This document shows, one piece after another, positions 48,789 through 56,377 of a stretch of 64,000 bases of DNA (its first letter is position 1; every line of letters starts with the position of its first letter). Source of the stretch: Clostridia bacterium (GTDB taxonomy: Bacteria > Bacillota > Clostridia > Oscillospirales > RGIG577); the NCBI GenBank assembly GCA_017405765.1, contig JAFQZS010000018.1:32864-96863 (forward strand), written 5' to 3'. The notes beneath the pieces are model-generated. The model made no database searches and was not told where the DNA came from. It saw nothing but the letters and a program-made list of their open reading frames with translations. Position numbers and translations under genes: made by a program.

Positions 48789-48817
48789 TTGCCAAGCGTT
48801 AGGAAATAGATTACAAT
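48789..48817 (+). promoter_or_regulatory. Promoter of the small cysteine-protein cluster
   Basis: TTGCCA (48789-48794), 17 bp, TACAAT (48812-48817), 39 bp before the first gene. Confidence 0.65.
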
Positions 48818-48855
48818 TAAAAAAGAATACGTAGAATGAAGGATGACAGTATATA

Positions 48856-49215
48856 ATGAAAACAAAAGAGCTTGACTCTTTTATGAAAGAGAAGGTAAGC
48901 GCGCTTTTAGAGGCGCCCAACTGCTATAAGGATCTTCGTGTCGCTGCAGAGGTTTGGCAAAAAGCCGCAGGCACCGAAAAAGAGGCCGAGGCGACAGCCG
49001 CTCTTATTTGCGAGCTGGAGGCCGATGTGTTGACCATAGACCAGATGATCGAAATCGTAGGCAGCGATTTCGGCAAAAAGAAATTCGGCAAGGAGAAAGC
49101 CGCAAAATATGTGGCTCACGCAAGGGACTTAAAGGCCAAGGGCGAGAAATACTGCTTCTGCAAGGCGTGCCAGACAGGCCATCAGATCCTTGAAAGAAAG
49201 GCCGAGCTTATTTAA
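48856..49215 (+). CDS. Small Cys-motif protein, paralogue 1 of 3
   Basis: 119 residues, largely helical. The body carries CYKDLRVAAEVWQKAAGTEKEAEA and then LEADVLTIDQMIEIVGSDFG. Near the C-terminus is CFCKAC (C-x-C-x2-C), a likely metal or Fe-S site, and the end reads ILERKAELI. Similar small clostridial proteins are, to my recollection, often labelled molecular chaperone Hsp90, but nothing here resembles Hsp90. Function unknown. It leads a row of three paralogues; the last residue before the stop of each is near an ELI/ELL/ELV end. Confidence 0.82.
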   Translation: MKTKELDSFMKEKVSALLEAPNCYKDLRVAAEVWQKAAGTEKEAEATAALICELEADVLTIDQMIEIVGSDFGKKKFGKEKAAKYVAHARDLKAKGEKYCFCKACQTGHQILERKAELI

Positions 49216-49261
49216 GATAAAACATTTTTTATAAACAATTATTATTTAGGAGGAAACAACA

Positions 49262-49624
49262 ATGAAAAATCCCGAACTCAACGCTTTTTTGGACGAACAG
49301 GTAAAGGTGCTTTTAGAATCTACCCATACATGCAAAGAGCTTATTGCGGCCTGCAAAACATGGCAGGAAGCGAAAGGCACCGATAATGAGGCTGCGGCGC
49401 TGAAGGCTCTCGTTGAAGAGGCCGCAGTTGACGTTATGGACCTTGACCACGTTATTCAGATAGTTACATCCGAGGGCGGCAAGCGCCACTTCGGCGAGGC
49501 CGTTGCAAAGGCGTATCACGAGGAAGCTGTAAGACGCCAGAACAACGGCGAAAAGTGGTGCTTCTGCGACGCATGCGTTGCCGCAAAGAAGATAGCAGAC
49601 AAAAAAGCCGAACTGTTGGCATAA
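49262..49624 (+). CDS. Small Cys-motif protein, paralogue 2 of 3
   Basis: 120 residues, AGGAGG before ATG 49262. Same plan as its neighbours: MKNPELNAFLDEQV, LIAACKTWQEAKGTDNEA, DVMDLDHVIQIVTSEGGKRHFG, then WCFCDACVAAKKI and a KKAELLA end. It differs clearly in sequence from copy 1, so the duplication is not recent. Function unknown. Confidence 0.82.
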   Translation: MKNPELNAFLDEQVKVLLESTHTCKELIAACKTWQEAKGTDNEAAALKALVEEAAVDVMDLDHVIQIVTSEGGKRHFGEAVAKAYHEEAVRRQNNGEKWCFCDACVAAKKIADKKAELLA

Positions 49625-49659
49625 AATCAAATATTATTATTTTCAGGGAGGAAAAAATC

Positions 49660-50019
49660 ATGAAAAATCCGGCAGCAGAACAATTCTTCAAGGAAAAAGT
49701 AAACGAGATCATGAACGCTTCGCACGCTAACATCCACTTAAAGCGCGCATGCAAGCTGTGGCTCGACGCAGTAGGCACCGATAAGGAAGAGGAAATGTCT
49801 AAAAAGCTTATCACAAAGCTTGAAAGCGACGTGCTCCCGATGGACGAGCTCGTATGGCTCTTGAATCTTCCGGGCGCAAAGGCTCATTTCGGCGAAGAGA
49901 CCGTAAAAGCGTACTTAAAGGAAGCCGAAGAGCGCATCGCAAAGGGCGAGCAGTGGTGCTTCTGCGACGCCTGCACCCCCGGCAGACAGATACTCGACAG
50001 AAAAGACGAGCTCGTATAA
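49660..50019 (+). CDS. Small Cys-motif protein, paralogue 3 of 3
   Basis: 119 residues from ATG 49660 (GGGAGG upstream; upstream in-frame ATGs lie within paralogue 2). MKNPAAEQFFKEKV, LKRACKLWLDAVGTDKEEE, DVLPMDELVWLLNLPGAKAHFG, WCFCDACTPGRQI, DRKDELV. It shares WCFCDAC exactly with copy 2. A terminator follows, so the three form one transcript. Confidence 0.82.
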   Translation: MKNPAAEQFFKEKVNEIMNASHANIHLKRACKLWLDAVGTDKEEEMSKKLITKLESDVLPMDELVWLLNLPGAKAHFGEETVKAYLKEAEERIAKGEQWCFCDACTPGRQILDRKDELV

Positions 50020-50033
50020 TTACAGTATAAGAT

Positions 50034-50064
50034 AAAAGGGAGTCTTTTAAAAAGGCTCCCTTTT
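50034..50064 (+). terminator. Terminator of the small cysteine-protein cluster
   Basis: AAAGGGAG / CTCCCTTT with an AT-rich loop, then TTT. Confidence 0.75.
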
Positions 50065-50084
50065 TGACGCCGGCATAAAAAGCC

Positions 50085-50145
50085 TTCTCCTTCAAAAGCT
50101 TCCTCCCTCTGCCGAGGGAGGCGGCTATGAAGCGATCGGAGGGCG
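50085..50145. repeat. Possible intergenic repeat with CCTCCCTC/GAGGGAGG hairpin
   Basis: CCTCCCTCTGCCGAGGGAGG in a context of short C/T- and G/A-rich strings. It resembles the mobile intergenic hairpins common in gut clostridia; only one copy is visible. Confidence 0.35.
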
Positions 50146-50324
50146 ATGTGCCGACTTTAAACGCAAGGCACGGCGTTTTTTGAGCTTTTTTCCAAAAAGA
50201 GCATTTGTTCGATCGTGACGCATTTGATCGAACCAAAAAAAACATGAAACGACTTTCTATTCTTTAATAAGAATACCGCTTATTTAAGAAAAGTACACGC
50301 ATAAAAAACGAAAGGGGAAAAGGC

Positions 50325-51506
50325 ATGGACTTTACGAACGTTAAAGAACTGATGAATCGGCTGACAAAAACAGGTCCCGCCGGTAACGCCATAATGGTGA
50401 CCGTTGACGGGAAGAAGGTCTTTGAGCATTATGAGGGAATGGCCGACGTTGAAGCGGGGCGTCCCATAGGACCGGATACCGTCTACAGAATGTTCTCCGA
50501 TTCAAAGGTGATGACCGCTGTGGCGGCACTCATATTATATGAGCGGGGCGTTTATCTTCTGGACGATCCGGTAGCTTGGTATTTGCCGGAGTTTTCCGAT
50601 CTCAAGGTGGCCGTATACGAAGACAACGGTATTATAGAAACGCTGCGCCCTGCGAAGAATATTCTTAAGGTGCGCGACTGCTTCTGCCATACCACCGGAC
50701 TTACTTACGCGGGAAAGCTCAATATGACCCAGCAGAAGCTTCTGGAGGTGCAGGGCGGCCTGATGGCCAAGGGGCCTTATACGCTCGAGCAGTTTATGAA
50801 GGCCATCGCGCAGGAAGTTCCGCTTTTATACGAACCGGGAACGCGCTTCCATTACGGACTTAGCATAGATCTTTTGGGCAGACTCGTCGAAGTGTGGTCG
50901 GGAAAGTCGCTTGGGCAGTTCATAAAAGACGAGATAACAGGGCCGCTCGGCATGGAGGAGACCTCGTTTTCATTTAAAGGCGATCAGAATGACAGGCTCG
51001 CTGCTATCTACAACAGGGAGAACGGGGAGCTTAAAAGATACCAAAGCCGCGCCGACGCTTTCTATGATCCGCGTTTCATATGCGATATGGGCGGTCAGGG
51101 CCTTATCTCCACGGTAGGGGACTACTCAAAGCTCATAAGCATGCTTGCAAACGGCGGCGCCCTGGACGGCGTAAGGATACTCGGCAGAAATACAATAGAC
51201 CTGATGAGACAGAACCATCTTACGCCCCAGCAGACTCAGGGACTTCATAATACGCTGTTTCGCTGGTCACAGCTTAAGGGACACGGCTTCGGACTTGGCG
51301 TGAGCATGATAGTCGATCCTGCCGCCGCGGGCGTATACGCACCGAACGCCTTTGGGTGGTCCGGCATGGCGGGAACGAAGACTCTGGCGGATCCTGCAAA
51401 TAAGCTTGCGATAGTTTATGCGCATCAATGTCTGCCTAATGATAAGAATCTGGACTGGTACGTCCATCCGCGCATTGTGAACGCAGTATACGCGGCGCTT
51501 GATTAA
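50325..51506 (+). CDS. Class-C beta-lactamase-fold serine hydrolase
   Basis: 393 residues, no signal peptide, so probably cytoplasmic. The SxxK motif is FSDSKVMTAVA (about residue 66), a YxN/YS-like region is FHYGLSIDLLGRL, and HGFGLGVSM lies near the third motif. Family members are esterases or peptidases more often than lactamases. AAAGGGG precedes ATG 50325. An ATTCTT/AAGAAT palindrome (50259-50274) is in its leader region. Confidence 0.85.
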   Translation: MDFTNVKELMNRLTKTGPAGNAIMVTVDGKKVFEHYEGMADVEAGRPIGPDTVYRMFSDSKVMTAVAALILYERGVYLLDDPVAWYLPEFSDLKVAVYEDNGIIETLRPAKNILKVRDCFCHTTGLTYAGKLNMTQQKLLEVQGGLMAKGPYTLEQFMKAIAQEVPLLYEPGTRFHYGLSIDLLGRLVEVWSGKSLGQFIKDEITGPLGMEETSFSFKGDQNDRLAAIYNRENGELKRYQSRADAFYDPRFICDMGGQGLISTVGDYSKLISMLANGGALDGVRILGRNTIDLMRQNHLTPQQTQGLHNTLFRWSQLKGHGFGLGVSMIVDPAAAGVYAPNAFGWSGMAGTKTLADPANKLAIVYAHQCLPNDKNLDWYVHPRIVNAVYAALD

Positions 51507-51512
51507 AAAATA

Positions 51513-51560
51513 AAGACAGACCGTCCGCGATTTTTTTCGGGCGATCTGTCTTTTTTTCAT
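51513..51560. terminator. Bidirectional terminator
   Basis: AAAGACAGA...CC pairs with GG...TCTGTCTTT, between two converging genes, with A and T runs on both sides. Confidence 0.75.
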
Positions 51561-51569
51561 TTTCGTGTC

Positions 51570-51947
51570 TTATTTTGCCGTATTTATCCTGTTATAGTAC
51601 TCGCGCAGCTTATCAAAGGTCTCCTGACTGATCTTATGCTCGACCTTGCAGGCGTCCTCAAAAGCCGTATTCTCTTCAACGCCTATACGCATAAGCAGCT
51701 CGGCTATAATGCAGTGACGTTCATAAATGGCATTTGCAACGGCGGCGCCGCTTTCGGTAAGCGATATAAAGCCGCTACCGTCTACTGTAATATGCCCGCT
51801 TTCGCGCAGACGCTTCATTGCCACGGAAACGCTCGGCTTTGAAAAGTTCAGCTCATTTGCCACATCTATGGAGCGCACCGCACCGCGCTTCTGTTTGATC
51901 ATCAATATTGTTTCAAGATAATTTTCGGCAGATTCTTGTATTTTCAT
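51570..51947 (-). CDS. DtxR/MntR-family metal-dependent regulator
   Basis: 125 residues from ATG 51947 (GGAG upstream; longer reading has no site). A winged helix (QESAENYLETILMIKQKRGAVRSIDVANELNFSKPSV) and a dimerisation/metal region with ERHCIIAELL and EDACKVEHKIS are MntR-like, short form without an SH3 domain. Likely represses Mn or Fe uptake genes when metal is bound. No transport gene is adjacent. Confidence 0.88.
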   Translation of the reverse strand: MKIQESAENYLETILMIKQKRGAVRSIDVANELNFSKPSVSVAMKRLRESGHITVDGSGFISLTESGAAVANAIYERHCIIAELLMRIGVEENTAFEDACKVEHKISQETFDKLREYYNRINTAK

Positions 51948-52102
51948 AAGAAGACTCCGTTTACATAACGTATAATAAAAGTTTCGGGCAAAAACATTAT
52001 TCGCGCCGTATTTTTTACAGATTATCACTTTTAACTATATAAATCAAGCGTTTTTCGATATTTCTTATCATGCGCCTTCGATATTGCGGAAAGCGCCCGG
52101 TT

Positions 52103-52687
52103 TTAAGCGGGCGCGGTCATTGTTTTTGCACTTAGGATAGAATCGATTATAGAGCACAGCTCGTCAAGCGTGCAGTCTATTTTCCCTTCGAACCAGCTTA
52201 TATAAATCGACACGAAACCGCCCACCATGAACTGCGACGCCACCTCAAGGCTTTTACCGCTCAGATCCGTGTAAAATACCAGCTCGCCGTTATGCAATTT
52301 TTCCAGCAGAAATTCTCGGAATTTGACGGAAAACCGCTCTCCTCCGCATGTTACGACAAGACGGTAGAACTCCAAATCCGACTTCAAAAGCTCCGTGAAT
52401 CTTGTAAGATAAAAGTGTATCGTGCGTTCTTTATTGTTTTCGGGCGACTCAAGCACATCTTCGACAGCCATGATAAGATCGTTTTCTATCTGTTCAACAA
52501 CGGCCGCAACTCCGGTATAATGCGAATAAAACGTGCCGCGGTTAAGGCCGCAGCGATTAACTATATCCGTTACGGTTATCTTTTGTACGGGCTTTTCATG
52601 AACAAGCTCCAAAAAAGCCGTTTTTATCATGCGGCGAGAACGCAGCGCACTGCGATACTCCGCTTTTTTTCCGCTCTTCGCAGCCAT
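52103..52687 (-). CDS. TetR-family transcriptional regulator
   Basis: 194 residues. TetR helix-turn-helix ITVTDIVNRCGLNRGTFYSHY at about 37-57, then a helical C-terminal ligand domain of the DhaS/TetR_C_8 type (MVGGFVSIYISWFEGK). It is divergent from the AcoX-like gene by 290 bp, so that gene is one possible target. Confidence 0.88.
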   Translation of the reverse strand: MAAKSGKKAEYRSALRSRRMIKTAFLELVHEKPVQKITVTDIVNRCGLNRGTFYSHYTGVAAVVEQIENDLIMAVEDVLESPENNKERTIHFYLTRFTELLKSDLEFYRLVVTCGGERFSVKFREFLLEKLHNGELVFYTDLSGKSLEVASQFMVGGFVSIYISWFEGKIDCTLDELCSIIDSILSAKTMTAPA

Positions 52688-52815
52688 ATGGGATCCCTTC
52701 TTTTTAATGATATTATCTATATTTTACCACGGAGGCGCCTAAAAATCAACATGTATATGCTTTTGTTTTTGTTTTTCACTCATACAAATTTCCCCATTAA
52801 AGCAGGCGCGGCATC

Positions 52816-52844
52816 TTGACATTTTAAGCGGTTTGGTGTAAGAT
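52816..52844 (+). promoter_or_regulatory. Promoter of the AcoX-like gene
   Basis: TTGACA (52816-52821), 17 bp, TAAGAT (52839-52844). AAGTATACTTT, like the palindromes near 47.6 kb, lies just downstream at 52852-52862. Confidence 0.65.
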
Positions 52845-52884
52845 TTTAGTAAGTATACTTTCGTATTTATAAAATGTTTTCACC

Positions 52885-52906
52885 TTTTCGGCGTACACGC
52901 CGAAAA
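52885..52906 (+). promoter_or_regulatory. Leader hairpin of the AcoX-like gene
   Basis: TTTTCGGCG / CGCCGAAAA with TACA loop, 70 bp before the start. Role unknown. Confidence 0.5.
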
Positions 52907-52976
52907 CTCGCCAACCGGCTGCGAGCTTATAAAAATCAAAACAAAGAAACATTTGCCGGAGAATGGAGCTTAGAAA

Positions 52977-53972
52977 ATGAAGAATATCGGTATCATCGCA
53001 AACCCCTTTTCAGGAAGAGATATCAGACGTTTTACCTCTTTTGCTTTTTCGGTAACCAACCCCGAAAAGGAGAACATGGTAACGCGAATGATCCTGAGCC
53101 TTCAGGCATTCGATGTTGACAACATTTATCTTATGCCTGACAGCTATCGTCTTAACTCCAATATCGTAGCTAAGGTTTTAAGCACGCACGGAGCAAAGAA
53201 CAATATTCATATCATCGACACTGTCTTCCCCATTGACAAGCCTCAGGACACTATCGACTCCATCATAGAAATGGAGAAGCTCGGTGTTCAGGTACTCATA
53301 GTTATGGGCGGCGATGGCACGAACCGTCTTGCCGCAAAGGCAACTAAGAACATTCCGATAATCGCCGTATCTACCGGTACGAACAACGTATACCCCACTT
53401 TCTCTGAGGGTACCTCCGTAGGCACCGCAGCCGCTTTTATCGCTACTTATGGTTATGACATTCCCGGCATAATCCGCGACAAGCAGCTTGAGGTTTACAT
53501 AAACGGCGAATTCAAGGATATTGCTACCGTTGACGTTCTCATCTGCAAGAACCCCTTCACGGGCTCCAAGGCAGTTTGGAAGATAGATGAAATAGAAGAT
53601 ATCATGGTATGCCGCACAAGAAGCGTAGCTATCGGCTTCTCGTCGATAATCGGCTGCCAGGTATTCTGCGGTGACTCCGATGACTTTGGCTGGCGCACTA
53701 TAGTAGGCCAGGGCGACGTTAGGATCCGTCCTCAGTTCGAGCCCGGTAAGATAGTTCCGATGCAGGTTGAAAAGCCGCAGAAGCTCGAGCTTGACAAGCC
53801 CTACGTATTCAAGAAGGACTACAACGGCACTATCGCGCTTGACGGCGAGCGCACCGTTTCCTTCAAGGCAGGCGATGAGATAGCAATTAAGGTATCGAGA
53901 GACGGCCCGCTCAGAGCTGAGCTTGCTACCGTTATGGATGAAGCTGTAAGACGCGGCTTCTTCAAACTGTAA
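52977..53972 (+). CDS. AcoX / ATP-NAD kinase-like protein
   Basis: 331 residues. IGIIANPFSGRDIRR opens the fold and VMGGDGTNRLAAK is the NAD-kinase/diacylglycerol-kinase GGDGT loop; ISVSTGTNNVYP follows as in AcoX (COG3199-type) proteins. Family members bind nucleotides, and AcoX accompanies acetoin breakdown operons in some bacteria; no aco genes are here. The reaction is not known. GGAG lies before ATG 52977. Confidence 0.82.
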   Translation: MKNIGIIANPFSGRDIRRFTSFAFSVTNPEKENMVTRMILSLQAFDVDNIYLMPDSYRLNSNIVAKVLSTHGAKNNIHIIDTVFPIDKPQDTIDSIIEMEKLGVQVLIVMGGDGTNRLAAKATKNIPIIAVSTGTNNVYPTFSEGTSVGTAAAFIATYGYDIPGIIRDKQLEVYINGEFKDIATVDVLICKNPFTGSKAVWKIDEIEDIMVCRTRSVAIGFSSIIGCQVFCGDSDDFGWRTIVGQGDVRIRPQFEPGKIVPMQVEKPQKLELDKPYVFKKDYNGTIALDGERTVSFKAGDEIAIKVSRDGPLRAELATVMDEAVRRGFFKL

Positions 53973-53992
53973 GCTTTTATAAGACTGTATTT

Positions 53993-54024
53993 ATGTGCCG
54001 CCTTTACGGCGGCACATTTTACAT
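53993..54024 (+). terminator. Terminator of the AcoX-like gene
   Basis: TGTGCCGCC / GGCGGCACA, then TTTTACATTTTT. Confidence 0.8.
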
Positions 54025-54054
54025 TTTTGTTTTGATTTTTTGAGGTTTTAACTG

Positions 54055-54825
54055 ATGGAAGATAAAGTTACAGTTACATCCGTTGCAAATGCGGGTGTTA
54101 TGATAACGTATCGCGGACGAAAGTTCCTTTTCGACGCCATACAGACGGGCAACCCGTATTTTTCCGGCCCGCCCGACGATGTTTTAAGCGACCTTATAAA
54201 TTCGCGGGGCATATTCGCGGACGCGGAGCTTTTGGCTTATTCGCATTACCACAACGACCATATAGATTTTGAAAAAAATCTTGAATACCTGTCGCACCAC
54301 CGCCCCGCGCATTTAGTGCTGCCGCACGACCCCTTCAAGCGCACGACGGCGTTCAAGCTGAATCTGAGCGCGCTTGAGATCCCGTTTTTGGAGCCTAACG
54401 TACCGCTCGATAAAAAGGTCGTTCTAAAGCTTGCCGACGACGTTTCGCTCACATGCTATCACAGTCGCCACGACGGCGGTGAAAAATTCGATAAAGTATA
54501 TCATTATACTTTTCTTCTCTCAGTCGGCGATAAAAACATCCTTCTCGCGGCAGATTCTCCAATAATGGACTGCCGTCTCTACGACGACCTTAAGAACGAA
54601 AAGATCGATCTTGCGCTTTTTAATTTGCTCTTTATGAATAATAAGAAAGGGCGGCAAATAATCAATTCGATCAGGCCTGCAAAGCTGGTCATATATCATG
54701 TCCCGCTTGAAGGTCATCCAAGCGTTATGTTCAGAAAGATAGCGCTGCGCGACGCCGAACGTTTCAAGGATGAGATGCCCGAGACTATAGTTTTTTCAAA
54801 CAGTCTCGACAGTGTGGAAGTTTAG
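54055..54825 (+). CDS. Metallo-beta-lactamase-fold hydrolase (UlaG-like)
   Basis: 256 residues. Metal site SHYHNDHIDFEK (H-x-H-x-D-H), an N-terminal VANAGVMITYRGRKFLFDA and a later YHSRHDGG, as in the COG2220 group of metal hydrolases. Substrate unknown. It follows the AcoX-like gene by 80 bp with a terminator between. Confidence 0.83.
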   Translation: MEDKVTVTSVANAGVMITYRGRKFLFDAIQTGNPYFSGPPDDVLSDLINSRGIFADAELLAYSHYHNDHIDFEKNLEYLSHHRPAHLVLPHDPFKRTTAFKLNLSALEIPFLEPNVPLDKKVVLKLADDVSLTCYHSRHDGGEKFDKVYHYTFLLSVGDKNILLAADSPIMDCRLYDDLKNEKIDLALFNLLFMNNKKGRQIINSIRPAKLVIYHVPLEGHPSVMFRKIALRDAERFKDEMPETIVFSNSLDSVEV

Positions 54826-54851
54826 AGCGGATATCGCGCTATGAATATGAA

Positions 54852-54882
54852 AAGCTGCCCGACAGGGCGGCTTTTTTCACCT
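54852..54882 (+). terminator. Terminator after the metallo-hydrolase gene
   Basis: AAGCTGCCC pairs imperfectly with GGGCGGCTT around GACA, then TTTT. Confidence 0.7.
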
Positions 54883-55048
54883 TTAAAAACCTATACCTCC
54901 TTGCCGCGAAAGCCTTTTTCTTTAAAGACTGTCTTTATGGATTTTATCGCCTGCCTTCCCACTGTATTTTTAACGGTAAAGTATATTCTGAACGCTTAAT
55001 TTTTTACGGTTTTTGTATGTCTGCAAATGTATGTTATCTTTAAAAAGT
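54883..55048. other. Intergenic, no feature recognised
   Basis: AT-rich spacer between convergent transcripts; short readings have no ribosome-binding sites. Confidence 0.4.
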
Positions 55049-55077
55049 TTTCCCTTGCCAAAAAAGCAAGGGAAGCT
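55049..55077 (-). terminator. Terminator of the three-gene small operon
   Basis: TTCCCTTGC / GCAAGGGAA; on the minus strand followed by AACTTTTT. Confidence 0.7.
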
Positions 55078-55091
55078 ATTTCCTCTTTTTT

Positions 55092-55307
55092 CTATGCGCC
55101 TGCGAGCAGCAAAAATGCGAGAGCGAGTATCAGCTCTGTGTCGGCTTCCTCAATTATTAAGAGGATCAGCACTCCCATTATCAGGAGTTCTTCTTTTTCT
55201 ATCCCTTGAAAAAGTCTCAAGCCTCCGGCCTTCGCCGTCCTGCTTTCGCGTTCGTCTTCGCCTGCGTCCGCCTTAATGTCTACCGGCATAAGAAGCTCAT
55301 GCATCAT
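55092..55307 (-). CDS. Small protein with acidic N-terminus and hydrophobic tail
   Basis: 71 residues from ATG 55307 (AAGGAAGG upstream). An acidic, polar front is followed by EKEELLIMGVLILLIIEEAD and a second hydrophobic stretch LILALAFLLLAGA, a pattern seen in small clostridial membrane proteins of likely sporulation context. It overlaps the preceding gene by 11 bp, so translation is coupled. Function unknown. Confidence 0.7.
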   Translation of the reverse strand: MMHELLMPVDIKADAGEDERESRTAKAGGLRLFQGIEKEELLIMGVLILLIIEEADTELILALAFLLLAGA

Positions 55308-55659
55308 ATCGCCTTCCTTTCGGTCTGTTTATAAAGCGCGACAGCTTTGATATCTGCATTAGCCGCATGGCCTCGTCTATGCGGCGCGCTCGTTTTTCGC
55401 TCATGAACGGCCGAAGCGATGAAAGCAGCGCCATACGGCTGTCACGCGTATCATTCATTGCAGACATGATCTCGCTCATTTTAGCCATGAGTTCGGCGTT
55501 TGATGCGCCGCCTTCCGCTTGCCCTGCGGACGGAGCAATTCCTTCGCATTTGCCCCTATCGGACGTATCGCCCGAAAACGAGCCAATGATCTCCTTGATC
55601 TGCTTCGTTCCCTCCGGTGTTGACAAAAGCTTTGAAAGCTTATTTATAGAGTCCTCCAT
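55297..55659 (-). CDS. Conserved small protein, sporulation-type context
   Basis: 120 residues. An N-terminal helix with LLSTPEGTKQIKEII, a low-complexity Gly/Ala linker, then a helical C-terminus with LLSSLRPFMSEKRARRIDEAMRLMQISKL (split here over 20). The last block recurs in small clostridial proteins of unknown function. Middle gene of three. Confidence 0.7.
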   Translation of the reverse strand: MEDSINKLSKLLSTPEGTKQIKEIIGSFSGDTSDRGKCEGIAPSAGQAEGGASNAELMAKMSEIMSAMNDTRDSRMALLSSLRPFMSEKRARRIDEAMRLMQISKLSRFINRPKGRRYDA

Positions 55660-55672
55660 ATTGCCGCCCCCT

Positions 55673-55927
55673 TTATTTAAGCCTGCTTTTCAGCTTTTCG
55701 AGCGCCTTCGGATCGTTCAGCGCGGCCCTGAGCTTTTCTGAATCGGCAAGAAGACGCGAAAGCTCCTCCGCAGGCGCTGAATTTATCAATCTGTTTATCT
55801 CTTCTTTTGTCATACGCCCTATGGCTTCCGATGCCTTTCTGCCGTCCGGCGTTTTAAGAAATGCCCGTATCAGCTCCTCACTTTTTTGCTTCTCATCATG
55901 CGAAAGCTTATCTGATATGTCGCTCAT
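55673..55927 (-). CDS. Conserved small helical protein
   Basis: 84 residues, wholly helical, charged: FLKTPDGRKASEAIGRM and LSRLLADSEKLRAALNDP. The TPDG/TPEG-x6 motif is shared with the next gene (LLSTPEGTKQI), suggesting the two are distant relatives. GGAGG before ATG 55927. First gene of the operon. Confidence 0.7.
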   Translation of the reverse strand: MSDISDKLSHDEKQKSEELIRAFLKTPDGRKASEAIGRMTKEEINRLINSAPAEELSRLLADSEKLRAALNDPKALEKLKSRLK

Positions 55928-56377
55928 GATATGATCCTCCGTATTATTCGTTTTTCGCTATATTATATTTGAGAAATGCAAAAAAGTTGACAAAATCCTA
56001 AAAAAACGGTCTCTGGTCGTTCTATCGGCGACGATCGCTTCCGGATATTCCCCGCAGATCTTATCGTGCTCGCTTTCACTTATAAACTTATAGTAAATAG
56101 TTGTCGCTGCGGTTCAAAACTCCGTGCCATGAAAAACACTGTCTTTTCCCGTTCACAATTCTGTACCCGCAGCCGGATCTCGCTTGATTTGAAATTACTC
56201 GAAAAAAGTGACCCTTTTTATTATCTGTGAGCCCCATTCCGCAAGTTTAAATTTGTCGGGATAATCGTACCATCCCTATTCGGCATCGCCGATTATCTTA
56301 CGTTTACTCAAAAGGCAAGGAGGCGCCTCTTTGCGAAGCGCCTCCTTTGGGCATCTCTTTTAATATCTCCAAGCCGC
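55928..56377 (-). other. Gene-free stretch with possible decayed coding remnants
   Basis: The operon promoter should lie in the first 80 bp (TATAAT near 55966). Further in, minus-strand frames give short coding-like pieces: EHDKICGEYPEAIVADRTTRD near 56020-56085 and YDYPDKFKLAEWGSQIIKRV near 56200-56265, in frames broken by stops. The first faintly recalls the YPEAVxAD segment of IS5-group transposases. Nothing intact. Confidence 0.3.
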
